Assembly: GCA_958450365.1 (NCBI GenBank)
Contig: CAUEEP010000743.1
Span: forward strand, 1,240,001 to 1,304,000
From: Mesorhabditis belari
Lineage: Eukaryota; Nematoda; Chromadorea; Rhabditida; Rhabditidae
DNA: 64,000 nucleotides
Reading direction: 5' to 3'
Of this stretch, positions 22,436-35,262 are shown in pieces; the first letter of the stretch is position 1; each line of letters opens with the position of its first letter. Below the pieces are notes generated by a model. It did no database searches and was not told where the DNA came from. It saw only the letters and a list, made by a program, of their open reading frames with translations. The position numbers and the translations under genes are program-made.

Positions 22436-25400
22436 ATGCAGAAGAATCAAAGAAAACTTGAAGATGGAGAGACGAGGATGAATCGATTCGAATCACAGAG
22501 AACACTCACTGGTAGTCTAAAGTTTTTCACATCATTTTCAACTCTTGTATTCAATCATAGAAAATCTTTTCTAGCTGGGCTTAACCAAACATATTTTGAC
22601 TCAAAAAAAGGAAAATCTGAGTCTATCAATGCTTTAGAAATTTGTATTATATCTTATCTTACACGAAGGGCCCTCATGGTGTATTGGCTAAGTTCTCACT
22701 TCCAAACTGAGGGTGTGGGGTTCGGCCCCCCTAGGGTTCTCTTCCCTAGCCCGTGCGCCCAGACTAGAGGTCTCTTCTCTAGAGCTGACTAGAGATCCCT
22801 TCTCTAGCGAAGTTCACTCTTCCACTGGGTTGGCCCATTCATGGCTTGAGGTTATTAAAGCAAGAAGCCTATCTTCTATCTATCTTCTTTTCTCCCCGCC
22901 TCCACATCGCCGAGTAAAATATCTCATCTTTCTCTATGTATTTATGTGTAGATTTGTGTATTGTCTGATTGATTACGCTTTATTTCATCTCCTGAATAAA
23001 GTATGAATATATATATATAATTATCTTCTACTTTATTTTATCGTATCTTATAAGAATATTGCTAACATATGAAAGCTTTTAAATTACAAATTAATCAATG
23101 AAAGTCTTTACTCACAGTTTTTACTTTTCAGAGGTGACGAGCATTTCTTCGAGTTCTCTTAAAAGAAAATGGATTTTTTTCGAACATATTAAACGCTTTC
23201 TTTGGTTTAGGTAAGTTAAATTATAGTAATAAATAATAAAATAATAATAGTAAGATAAAAGAGTTATTTATAAATAAAAGTTCCTTTAGAAATAGTGTCG
23301 ATGACGAAATACAAAGCAAGATTTTTGAGGAAAACGAAGAAAAAATCGAGGCGATCTCGTTGAAAGCATTGGTGAAGAGAATTTCGAGAATAAAAAGAAA
23401 TTTCATACATTTTACCAAACAATAAGGATTTCCAGCTGACCTACACAAGCCTCAAGGATCGCGTCTGTTTACTGATAGGCACATTGTTGGCGTTTTTTGT
23501 TGGCGCTCTTCAGCCGACAGTCACTTTGCTTGGTGGACTTCTCGAGAATATCCTCATAAAGCATAAAACGGTAACGCCACTCGTAATTCGAAATTGCCGA
23601 ATTTAAAGCCAATCGGTGAGGTAAAGTTTCGCCATGATAGCTATGTGATCATTTATTGGTATATCGCTTTCGGCGTTTTCACCTCACTCCTTTCACTGGT
23701 ACAGGTAAGCTTTTTTTGAGAGTTTGATAAAGGAATTTCAATTGGGTATGGTGGCCAAATGACATGGCCGAATGACATGGCCGAATGACCTGGCCAAATG
23801 ACTTGGCCGAATGACATGGCCGAATGACATGGCCGAATGACATGGCCGAATGACATGGCCGAATGACATGGCCGAATGACCTGGCCGAATGACCTGGCCA
23901 AATGACTCGGCCGAATGACATGGCCGAATGACATGACCGAATGACTTGGCCGAATGACATGGCCGAATGACATGGCCAAATTACATGACCAAATGACATG
24001 ACCAAATGACACGGATTATTCAACGCAGAATTCAACGCTGATTCCGAATTTCCTATGAAGTACTCTGTTAAAAGTTATAAACGTACAAAGTTCTGTTTGA
24101 TGTTAATAGTTAAAAGTAAATATTTTTATGAGAATTAATTTAAAATAAATTTAGATTTAAAAGGGAGAACGATTAACTTTGAAAATCCAAAAAACAAAAG
24201 AAAAAAAGTAGTACTCGAACTAGAGATGGATTGCCTTCTCTTCTAAACCACTGCCAATCGGCCACCACTGCTTCTTAGCCTCACCTCCTTCACCAGCCTC
24301 TGGAAAATGTATTTATAAATTCGGAGAGTGATTTTTGAAATCCCGTACAAAACTTTGCACGCTTAGAACTTTTGACATAGTGCTCCATAGCAGAAACGGA
24401 AAGCAGATTTCGAATTGGCGTTGAATTGGCATTGAATTGGCGTTGAATTCTGCGTCGAGTAACCCGTGGCACATGTCATTTGGTCACCACACCCAGTTGA
24501 CATTCTCTTTTGAGTAAAACTGATCAGGTAATTGTGATGGAATCTGCGTGTACGGGAGTGGTTTCACGAATGAGAACCGCTTTTCTGAATTCAGTGCTTC
24601 GACAAGACGCCACTTGGCTTGATAAGTCCGATTCAGGAGCATTATCTTCAAAACTGGCTGAGTAAGTGAAAAAAAAGATGTGCTTCTATCTGTATACGTC
24701 TATGTTTCATCTTTATGAAATTAATTTAACAATTTATTTGAACAAATGAAATATTAAGTAGTCTTTTTGAAAACAAAAAGTTCAACAACGAATTTGTCCA
24801 AAGAGAAACAAATGAAATGGCGAAAAAAATAGGCGTACGCCTAGTGCTAGGCGTAATGCTCAATATTTCTTTGTTCAGGTGAAATTCTAGATTTGCTTAG
24901 TAGGTGGCCGGAGTTTAGAAAACATTTAACATAATCTGTTAACAAATAAATAATTTGTGGGGAAATGATTTAATATATTTCCAAGGATTCCCCAATATTT
25001 CCAAGAATTTCATAAAAAAGATTCTAGATTTTGTTAAAATGAAATAAACTGAAATAAACTAAATGCTAAACTAGATAATTTTTCATATTCAAGCAACGTG
25101 GAGAAAGTGCGAGAGGGAATTGGTGAAAAGTGGGCGTTAGTGGTGCGCGGATTCGCGATGTTCATCTCATCTTGTGCCATTTCGTTTTTCTTCGATTGGA
25201 GAACCACTCTAATAATGATTGGTCTTGTGCCCGTCGCCACAATCACAATGTTTCTTTCAGCTAAGGTTTATTCTTAAGCTTACAATTTTCGAACTCCAAA
25301 TCAAGGTGGCTGAGGGGCCAGCTCTTCGCCAAATGAACATCAACGCCGAAGCTGATGGAGTGGCTGAGGAGGCAATCTCGGCATGGAAAACCGTTGCCGC

Positions 25401-28400
25401 TTCAAATGCTCAATATTTCTTTGTTCAGGTGAAATTCTAGATAGGTTTAGGAGCGAAAAAATGAAAAAAAATTTGCAGAAGTACACGAAATTTCTATCGA
25501 AATGTATGGAATTTACAAGAAAAGTGAATTTCATTAATGGTTTCCTTGAAGGTCTCATGTTTGTCGAGCTCTACTTTTTTATGGCAGGCGGATTTTTGTG
25601 AGTAAAATAGTAGAATGAATTTTATTAGATGTTTCTAGGTACGCAACAATCTCGTATTTTACGGGTAGAATTCCGGAGCCGGGTCATGTGTTCATTGTGG
25701 TGAACACAGTTGCATTTGGTGCTTATTTTGTGTCGATTTTGGCACCGCATTTGCACAGTCTTGTGAGAGCACGAATTGCCGCTGCACTCATTCATCAGAT
25801 TGCTCAACGAGTTCGCTTTTCAAATATCATTCATTCATTCACAGCACAATCATGTTAAAAGTAATGTAACGTCAATTCTTCAATTGTTAATCGATTGTTC
25901 TTCAATTCTTCAATCGTTAATCGCTTCTGCCAATCGTTTCCCCGACCCTGAAAACTTATGGGTTGAAATTTTCATCTTTATATCACTCTTCATTATCAGA
26001 TCAAAAGAAAAAACCCGAGAGACGAAATGTTCTTTGTGCGGTCGGGTAATCGCTCGTCATCTGGCAAACCCGTCTAGCGTAAGGGGCTTTTCTTTCAGGA
26101 TGGATAAACTGAGCGCAACTGAGCCGACTTTTCCTTTCCGGCTTTCCTTCGCCTTTCCTTCGACGTTTGTCGTCACTATGCCCAAACTTTTGAGATCAAT
26201 TCTTGCCCCAAATTTGGCTGATTTCTACCTACAAACTCTACTTTCTTCGAAATCAAAACTAGATGAGAAACTCAAGATTGAAAGGCCCAATAAGCGTTTT
26301 TTTTAATCTTTTAATACCTGATACATCATTGATAAACCGATTGATTTTAGTCATTCTTACATAAAAGTTTCTCAAAAATGATCTTACTACCCTATTTTAG
26401 TAATTCAATAAGTTTTAGTTTGGCATATTGTTAGTCAAGCAATCAACTAAAGCTTCCTAATATTTTCAGAAGCCTCTTCACGATCCCGATGCTGGTGACC
26501 AAATGAACGAGTTGAAAGGGAAAATCGAATTTGTTGATGTCACTTTTCAATATGCAACAAGAAACGAACAAGTGCTAAAAGGTTTAAAAAGTAAAATCAA
26601 CTTAAAAACAGAAACAAAAATCTAGGAGTTTCTCTTTGTGTGGAAGCCGGTCAAAATGTTGCTTTTGTGGGCGCGAGTGGATGCGGGAAAAGTACAGCAA
26701 TTGGCCTTATTTCAGCTCTATATTCACCGATATCGGGAAAAGTTCGAATCGATGATAAAAAGATTTCAATGCTTAGCGCTCAAAGCTTAAGAGAGGTAAG
26801 AATTTTTTAAAAACCCAAATCTACCCATGTTTAGCATATCGGCATTGTGCCTCAAGAACCACCGCTTTTCACTGGATCCATCTTTCAAAATGTGGCTCTT
26901 GGGAAAGAGGTGTAAAGTGATTAAAAACTTTAACAAGAAATATTATAGGTATCTCTTGAACAAGTTAGCGAAGTTTGTAAAATCGCCTCAGCTCACGAGT
27001 TCATCTTAAAGTTGGACAAGGTAAAAAAAGAGGCGTTAAGATATTGGTGAGAAAAGTTTCTGGTAACTTTTGAAGAATATTTAACCAATTCTCATTTAGG
27101 GTTACGATACAATAGTTGGCTATGGAGGAATGGCACTATCAGGAGGACAAAAACAAAGAATCGGAATTGCGAGAGCGCTTTTGGGAAAACCGAAAATCTT
27201 ACTATTAGATGAAGCCACCTCAGCCCTTGACACAAACAGTGAGGCTGCTGTTCAGGTGACAGCTTTACCCTATAGCCCTTAAATGTTTTACCCAAATCTA
27301 TTTCTAATCAATTCTTTTAGAAAGCACTAGATCGAACTAAACGCACCCGGACAACCATCTCGATCGCTCACCGTCTCAGCTCAATCCGAGATTCCGATGT
27401 GATTTTCGTTTTTGACAAAGGAAATATCGTTGAAAAAGGTTTTCAAGTTTAAGATGTTAAAAGATTTAAAAGATCTAATTACAGGAACACATTCGGAACT
27501 CCTAGAACTAGATGGAGTTTATGCGGGATTGGCAAAAGCTCAACAATTGAGTCAAGAAACGACAACGAGTGATGCGATCAAAACAAACTTGAAAGGGAAA
27601 GGGAAAAAGACTTTCAAGGTGAGTCCAAATGCTATCTATTCTATTCATTGGATCTATTCATCTATCCAGCTGAAAGTATCAATCTAAAGGTTGGATAAAC
27701 CAATATTCATTGCATATATTGGCTTACAAAGTTGATAGATTTCAAGAATTAAAGTTTTTTTGTGAGCGGCTTTGTTGGGGTTAGCTTTGAAATATGGATA
27801 CATACAGTAGCGGACATAATTTTGGAAACTTTTGTTTTTTCTAAAAATTTTTTTTAGTAAAATCTGATTCGGTATGTTTACTAGCGAAAATATGTAGACC
27901 TAAAAAGCACGTAATAATCCATGGACAGAACTGCTGAACTTTTTGAAAACTATTATTTTTAATGCATTTATCTATAAACCCAGAGGACATAAATTTGGAA
28001 ACTTTCATAAAAACCTCAGGTATATTACTTTTTTGTTCTATTTTTATCTTTTTAAACCTCTACTAATTATTTTAACTTTTTTTTATAAATGGGCAGCAAG
28101 AAAGAGACTTCAACAGGGAAACGCGAAGATGTTGTATGGATGCACCAAAATAGGCAAATGCAGACATTTATCGCTCGATCCCTTGGTCTTTCGAAGAGTA
28201 CTGTATCAAAAATTTTAAAAAGATACGCTCGAACTGGAACAGCAAATGCTCATAAGCATACGGGAAAACACAGAAAGACCACAAAACGAGATGGTTTGCA
28301 GATGAAATACTCTTTCAAAGGCTGACCCAAAGAAGTCGTCGGTCGAGATTTACGCCGATTTGCCTGACAAAGTCAAAAAGGAAATTAGTTCAAAGACAGT

Positions 28401-31400
28401 ACAACGTCATTTACGCGGATTTGGATTGTTTGGTCGACGTCCTGCTTATAAGCCACTGATCTCTGCAAAGATTCGCAAGCTTCGAGGCAAAATCACAGAA
28501 GAGCATCGATATTGGACGGCTCAACAATGGTCTATTTGCCTCTTTTCGGACGAAAGTAAGTCCGAATTGTTTGAATCTGATGGCATTCGATATGTTCGTC
28601 GTCATATCAACAAAAGGTTCAGTAAAGAATACGTAATTCCGACTTTGAAGCATGACAGTGGTAATGATCTTGTATGAAGCGGCTTTTCAGCTTACAGAAT
28701 GATCCCATTAAAATGCACTGATGGAATTATAGACAAACGTGCTTGCTTGGACATTTTATCGAAAAATAAGCTTCCCTCCAGTTGAATGCCCTCCAGTTGA
28801 TGCCTTCCAACTTTCTTTTTCAACAGGACAAACATACTTCGCGCCTTGTAAACGACTGGTTTCAGCAGGAAGGAATTATTTTATGGAATGGCCGAGCCAG
28901 AATTCTGATCTAAAACCATATTGAACATCTATAGGAAGTTCTGGAGAGAGCCTGTCAGGCGTCAAGAGCCATAATCTTAATGAAAAATTCGAGCTTTTGG
29001 CTAAGAAATGGATGGAAATTCAAACAACAACCATCCAAAACTTGGTCGCTTCGATGAGCGCTCGGTGCCAGACTATCATTGATTCTAAAGGATCTTTCGC
29101 AAAATATTGAATTGATTTATTTGTTTTTGTTTTAATTTAGAAGTTCAATGGTTTTTTACGTCATTATTTCGAGTGGTTTTTAAAAGTTTCCAAATTTATG
29201 TCCTCTGGGTTTATAGATAAATGCATTAAAAATAATAGTTTTCAAAAAGTTCAGCAGTTCTGTCCATGGATTATTACGTGCTTTTTAGGTCTACATATTT
29301 TCGCTAGTAAACATACCGAATCAGATTTTACTAAAAAAAATTTTTAGAAAAAACAAAAGTTTCCAAAATTATGTCCGCTACTGTAAGTTTGTGCTTAGAA
29401 AATCACTCGAAGCAAGCTATGATTTGAGCGTGTGACTATGGGTTATTGTTTGAAAAGGAAATGGGAGGAGGGGAATGGGATGGAAAAGAGAAAAACGATT
29501 CACCAAGCACGAGACCACCCACAACCTTTTAGACCACCCATCACATTTCTTTTTTGCCAATTTTCCCGAAAATTCTCTTTTAGAGTGAATAAAAATTATA
29601 AAAACTTTAAAAAAGACATAAATTCCTTTTAGGCTGTTGCTAAAGCTTACACAAATGTTCTACATTTTACAAAAACCAGCAAGCAAGCTGAAAAAACGAT
29701 TGAAGGAGAGGATTTGATTGAAAAGTGGGAATGGGTTTCATTTTGATAAGTATATAAAAAGGATAAGGAATGAATTAATTAAATCTTTGCAGGTTTTTTT
29801 AGATATAGCTAACTATAAAGCTACTGAATTGCATGATCCCTTAATGGACAAATTTCAGAGCTTTGATGATTCCTCGAAAGCGATCACTCGAACCGGGTCT
29901 TCGATCAAGTTTCCGAGGTGCTGCTCACCTTGGACGAGTCATCTCCAATTCTGTCACCACTTCTGATATCGCTTCCTCTATCGATTACATCAACAAAGTC
30001 AGAATTTCCAACGCAATATCCTCGAGTTCGGGAATGATTTTGTTTCAAAATAACCGAATAGCACAAATAGTTAAATAGTTAAACGGGTTTTCGTAAAACG
30101 CTCACAACATAAACAAGAACATATTAGCTAGTTACTATAGATAGTGCTAATTAAAATTAAAATATCAATCTAGATACGAGTATATGATTGACGCTTCGTC
30201 GATGGCAACACAAACATTAGCAAATTCTTTCTATAATCTAAAACTGGGTATCTATAAAGAGAATTTAGAAAGTTGAACCTTAAGAATAGTTGAAAGTCGA
30301 TCGGATTTCTAATTTTACGGTTTATTAGTACAAAAAGAAAAGGCAATGATATCTATTAAAAAAAGAAAAATCAAATCTTGAAAAAACGAGAGAAAAACTT
30401 TAAATCCAAAAGAGCAAACGCAATTTTTGCCGAAAAAAAATGAGGAAGAAAATGAGACGAAAAAGCGACGCAAATTAAATTCAAATGGGAACGTAATGTT
30501 TGAATGAAACGGACGTGACTCTGGAATTTATTATATGAACTTTTAAACGATGTTGAACTATGTAGAAACTGTTTTAGATTGGACGAGAGGATAAACAAAA
30601 ATCTTGGTCGTTTCTCATTCAATTTTACAAAGATTCTCTAAAGAATCATGCATTTTCAATCATTTTAGCCCAGGTTCGTTGACATTTTTGTAAATCAAAT
30701 CACTTTTAAGGTAATCTCATTGATTCGCGGCATTGAGCTTCCAATGTATTGCTATTTTCAAGTCCTCATTTATAATGCGCTTGATTCCACTAAAGATACT
30801 TATCAAACACCATTGATAAAGGTAAAAGCAAAGAATGAAAGAAAGAAGACAAGTGAAATTCAGGGAGTTATCTTGTTCGCGTCACTCGGAATCTTCTGTC
30901 TTTTTGTGATCACGCTGGCTGTTTGTTTGGCTTAAACAAAACAAAAAAGTTGGCTTTTGCTTTAGCATGTTCTTTCTGGACAAAGTGCTGACATTTGTGT
31001 GAATGAGTTGAGGGAGAGAGTGCTAGAAAAGATTCTACTTCGAGATGGGTATTGCTTTGAGGGACAAAATTCTCCATCAAACACAATAGTCACTCTTTCA
31101 CAGCAACCCGATAATTGTAAAGCGGTTGGTGACTTTTCGGAGAGATTATTCAGAAGTTCTGAAGTTCTGAAGTTCTGAAGTTCTGAAGTTCTGAAGTTTA
31201 GAAGTTCAGAAAGTCTGAAAGTCTGAAATTCTGAAATTTAGGCGTTAGACAGTCGTTTCTGTGTGTTCTCTAGTGATTTCTCGGCACTTCTTGTTTGCCT
31301 TGGCTTAACGTTTTCATTTTGTTGGCAAGTAAGTCTCAGTCTCAAAACTCATCAATAATTTTAAAATATTCAAATCTAGATGGGCTTTCTATCGATTGGA

Positions 31401-34065
31401 ATTTGCTTTATACTCACCATTTCTTTATTCGGTTTAACTTTTGCAGTAGAGAAAGCGATGAAAAAGAGAATGATCACAGATACAACTGCACAGGTGATCA
31501 ATTAGAAATTTCCTCATCTCACCATTTGTTTAGCTCTCTTTGGAAGTGATCATCTACGCAAGGAGCATTCAAATTTTAGGTGCAAAGAGATTTTTCCTTG
31601 ATAAATTTGAGAAAACGCAAAAAAGCATCAAGAAACTTGATGAAAAGGTAAAAAGAATACTTTACTTTAAAAGAATACTCTAAAAGAATACTTTAAAATA
31701 TTACTTTAAAGGAATACTTTAAAAGAATACTTTCAAAGAATACTTTAAAGAGATACTTTAAAAGAATACTTTACTTTAAAAGAATACTTTAAAAGAATAC
31801 TTTAAAGGAATACTTTTTTATTCACACCAATAATGTGATAATGTGATGTGACCAACAATACACAAGCACAACTTTTAACTGTAGAAAAGAAAAAAAGAGC
31901 ATAGATCTGGAAAAAAAGCCAAGAATCTAGTCGGCGAGATTGAACCCTTGATCTCCCTCGATTAGGGATCAAAGTTCAAAATGTGAATTTGAACTGAGTG
32001 CGGTTAATTGTGCGACACCCCGTAATGACAGTTATTCTCCAAGTACGACACTTCTGATTCTAATGTTTCTATGAAACTTACTGACTAGGATACAGGGCTC
32101 TTAGCCAGTCAGCTACGGCGGCTGTCAGGTTTTGATTTTGAAATGTTTAATATACTCAGGTGTCGATTCTCAAAGCTTCGACTCAAGCTCTCACCCAAGG
32201 ATTTGTCTTCTTTTGTGAGGCTGCAGCTTTTGCTCTTGGAATTCATCTCGTTTATATTGGAGACGCTAAATCTAATGACGTTTTACTGTAAGTTGAAATA
32301 AAGAATAAGTTGAATGATTGAATGTTTGAATGATTTCAGAGCTTCAATGTGTGTCTCGTTTGCTGGATGGGCTTTATTTTTCATGCAACCATCATTCAAC
32401 GATGTCTCCCGTGCCGCTTCAGCTTCAGCAGCTCTTTATCGGCTTCTTCAAGGAAAAATAACAGAACTTGACAATGGAAATAAACCGGTTCTGAGTGCTT
32501 AGGTTAAGAATTTTAAAGAATATTATTTTAGAATCTGGATGGAAGTGTTGAGGCCGTCGACGTTACCTTTACTTATCCATCACGACCAGATCATAAAGTT
32601 CTATAAATTCAAAGAAATTTCTATTAAATGCTTAGGTTGCTTCAAAGTTGAGCCTTGCAGCGAAAGCGGGTGAAACGATCGCTTTAGTGGGCGAAAGTGG
32701 ATGTGGAAAGAGTACACTCATTCAACTCATCGAAAGATTCTATTCACCATCCAGCGGACAATTGGTTAAGAATTTTGAGTCTTATCTTATTTCTTAACCG
32801 GTTCAATTCTCCCAAATGCCATTCTTTGCCATTCATTTCTTTATTTTATTAATTTAGAAAATCGGTGGTTATAAAATAAAAGATCTCTCGCTGAAGCATT
32901 TGCGCAATCACATCGCCTTAGTTGGACAAGAGCCTGTGCTCTTTAAAGTAAGAATTTTAGTGGAAATATCTATTGAAGTTTTAGGGAACAATCCTGGAAA
33001 ATATTACTTTGGGAATTGAGGGAAAAGTCGATATGGAAAGAGTGAGAAAAGTGGCAAAAGATGCGCATTGTGCTGATTTTATCGAAGCTTTGCCATTGGT
33101 TAGAGTAAGATGGATCAAGTTTTGAAAAGAAATTTAGGGTTACCAGACAGAGATTGGTGATCGAGGAAAGGGGCTTTCTGGGGGACAAAAACAGCGGATA
33201 GCTATTGCTCGTGCATTGATCAGGTAAGCCAAGATTCCAAAACGAAGTCATACTCTAAACCGTTACTGTATTCCAAAATAAAAGTGTTCAGGTAATAAGA
33301 ATGTTGACAAGAGTGTTTTTGCTTCGACATACTGTACTGATACTAGAGATTAGAGCTAGAGCTAGAGCTAGAGCTAGAGCTAGAGCTAGAGCTAGAGCTA
33401 GAGCTAGAGCTAGGGGCAGGTGGCCAGAGCTAAAGCTAGAGCCGAGCAGCGAGCAGAGCTAGAGCTGAGACTAGAACAGAGCAGAGCTGGGGCGAGCTAG
33501 GGGGCTAGAGCCAGAGCTAGAGCAGGGCTAGAGCTGGAGCCTAGAGCTAGAGCTGAGCTGGCAGAGCTAGGCAGAGCTAGAGCAGGCTAGAGCTGGGCAG
33601 GCTGGCTAGGAAGCTAAGCGGAGCAGAACTAGAGCTAGAGCTAGAGCTAGAGCTAGAGACTAGAACTAGAGCTAGAGCTAGAGCTAGAGCTAGAGATTAC
33701 AGTCATTTTTGTCAAATGTTTCAGAGATCCTAAAATTCTATTACTGGACGAGGCGACAAGCGCTCTCGACACGCAAAGCGAACAAGTGAAAAGAGAAATT
33801 GAAAATTTCTTTTTCAAACTGTTTAGATGGTTCAATCAGCTTTGGCTTTGGCATCAAAACACCGCACAACAATCTCAATCGCTCACCGACTATCAACTAT
33901 ACAATCTTGTGATAAAATCTACTATATTGGTAAGAAAGCTTTTCAATTCTTAGATTTTATTCTTCAGATGACGGTCGAGTGATGGAAAGCGGGACACATG
34001 AAGAGCTTTTCTCTAAAAATGGCTTCTACGCAAAACTCGTTCGTATGCAAGCATTGTCTACTTAA
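22436..34065 (+). CDS. Full-length ABCB transporter (P-glycoprotein type)
   Basis: About 36 exons reconstructed. TMD1: [63 protein letters not shown]1: Walker [10 protein letters not shown] near 26670, Q-loop VPQEP, signature [15 protein letters not shown] near 27136, Walker [14 protein letters not shown]-loop SIAHRLS. A charged linker spans 27485-27619, 29635-29728 and 29859-29998. TMD2 is recognisable from [14 protein letters not shown] near 30713. NBD2: GESGCGKST near 32689, [20 protein letters not shown] near 33175, [12 protein letters not shown] near 33735, then [10 protein letters not shown] and stop. This is the TMD-NBD-TMD-NBD layout of nematode PGP drug and xenobiotic exporters at the plasma membrane. 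The exon just before TMD2 (about 30669) is the least certain. AATAAA overlaps the stop. Introns hold a SINE, a Tc1-like element and several satellites. Confidence 0.92.
22664..23006 (+). mobile_element. tRNA-headed SINE with LINE-like tail
   Basis: The head resembles a tRNA (GGTGTATTGGCTAAGTTCTC, then GTGGGGTTCGGCCCC). The body runs to CGCTTTATTTCATCTCCTGA followed by ATAAAGTATG and a TA repeat. The tail resembles the 3' end of the LINE remnant at 21405-21445. It lies in intron 1 of the ABCB gene. Confidence 0.6.
23760..24012. repeat. 13-bp satellite in an ABCB intron
   Basis: About nineteen tandem copies of AATGACATGGCCG with scattered variants (CTTGG, CCTGG, CATGACC). Because 13 is not a multiple of 3, the same sequence stays open in several frames; that openness is a repeat effect. 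Confidence 0.92.
24200..24290 (-). repeat. tRNA-like remnant
   Basis: On the minus strand GGTGGCCGATTGGCAGTGGT is followed at tRNA spacing by CTCTAGTTCGAGTAC, resembling A and B boxes. The arms do not fold into a complete tRNA. It lies in an ABCB intron. Confidence 0.3.
27805..29383 (+). mobile_element. Tc1-like DNA transposon, inactivated
   Basis: Terminal inverted repeats of about 200 bases (CAGTAGCGGACATAATTTTG and complement) are flanked by TA. Inside, from 28089, a transposase frame begins [14 protein letters not shown] with a helix-turn-helix ([20 protein letters not shown]). It is broken near 28324, continues in another frame from 28360 ([20 protein letters not shown]), and is broken again. 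The remnant of the last catalytic segment is visible near 28840-28950. The broken frames mean it cannot encode an active enzyme. It sits in the intron that interrupts the ABCB linker. Confidence 0.92.
31157..31203. repeat. Short 8-bp tandem repeat, ABCB intron
   Basis: Five copies of GAAGTTCT followed by variants (GAAAGTCT). Intronic. Confidence 0.85.
31650..31822. repeat. AAGAATACTTT repeat, ABCB intron
   Basis: A run of the 11-12 base unit TTTAAAAGAATAC with expansions and deletions. Intronic and without coding use. Confidence 0.85.
31925..32135 (-). repeat. tRNA-like repeat split by an insertion
   Basis: On the minus strand the first half (GTAGCTGACTGGCTAAGAGC then CCTGTATC) lies at 32130-32090 and the second half (GATCAAGGGTTCAATCTCG) at 31968-31935. 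About 120 unrelated bases lie between. The same tRNA-like unit is found uninterrupted at 56628-56700, on the plus strand. Confidence 0.55.
33350..33692. repeat. GAGCTA hexamer satellite, ABCB intron
   Basis: Perfect GAGCTA arrays at both ends flank a degenerate middle (33415-33640) with GC-rich variants. It lies between the NBD2 signature exon and the Walker B exon. Confidence 0.92.
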
Positions 34066-35262
34066 ATAAATGTACATTGTAAAAATTACATATGACTTTT
34101 CAGCTTTCAAGGCATCATTCAATGAGAACATTCAATAAGAATATTCATTTTTGTAAAGGTTATCAATGGGGAAAGGGGAAAGGCTGATGAATGTGTACAA
34201 AATAGAGAAAAGAAAAGCTTTTTTTTGAATAGATTGAGAGCACATCTAAAAGCTTCTTTCTTTCCAAATCGATTACTCATTCATCGCCACTTTGCTGATT
34301 CAATATGCATTTCCATTTCCATTTCCATTTCCATCGACACTCCGACAATGTTAAAGATTAAAGAACACTTTTTTCATACTTTACTTATTTCTTATTTAAC
34401 TTCTTTTCAATTTCAATTTTTAACCAAAAAAAAAATTTACTTTTTGTGTTCGGGTAAATCATTTATGGAAATTCGATTGGAAAGATGGAAAGAGGTCGTT
34501 TCAAACAAAAAGAGAATGACAGTGCTCACAGAAAGAGATCCCAATCATCGTGTTTCATTTTAAAGAAAAAGAAAAAAGGGTAGAAATAGAGAAGACATCA
34601 AGAGAGTCACCATCAAACAGCAAAGCAGAAAAAGGGATTTCCCGCCAATCTTTGAGGAGAGGGAATGGACGGGGAGGGGGAAGGAGGAGGAGGAGGAAGG
34701 AGGGAGATGGAGGGGAAGGAGGAGGAGGAGGAGGAGGAGGAAGGGGGGAAGGAGGAGGAGGAAGGGATGGACCTCCCTCCCCTTCCCATGCCTCGAGAAG
34801 GCTCCCCCTTCACCCCTACCAATTTTTACGGTTTATGTGAAGGATCCACATGTCTTCTCCTTCTCTTTCTTTTCCAATTCATCCCACACTCTTTGTCTTT
34901 GTCACATTACTCTCGCCCGAAACTTTGTTTGACTGAGGTTTCCCTCTGGCAACAAATGCAATTGCAAATTATCCTTTTTTTGTGGTTTTGTTCATCACTT
35001 TTACAATTGATCTTTAAATTTCCTTTAAATTTAAAAATTTCAAGATATTTTCTTTATGAGCAGTTGTTAATTAGGGTTTTTTTTTTGATGACTCATTTTC
35101 AACGAACTTTTACTGCCTGGCGAGTGTTTTCTATAAAGACATTCTTGTTTTTACGTTTTTTAAACCTTTTCCTTAGCTTATCAGAATACATTGTAACATA
35201 AAAAATGGATAGTGGATTGTTTGTTTACAAGTTGTTTACAAATTAACCATTCGTTGGTACAG
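34066..35262. other. Intergenic with GGA-rich microsatellite
   Basis: From about 34655 to 34790 there is a purine-only GGA/GGGA tract, then GGATGGACCTCCCTCCCC. The tract end recurs in inverted orientation at 49090-49145. Open frames crossing it are low-complexity G/E or P/S. I see no gene. Confidence 0.5.

Noticed and set aside
23653..24035. Repetitive proteins of about 118 codons on the minus strand
   Set aside because: Product of the 13-base satellite read in several frames within an ABCB intron.
34550..35201. Glycine-, glutamate- or serine-rich proteins
   Set aside because: They are translations of the GGA tract and flank, without splice or family support.
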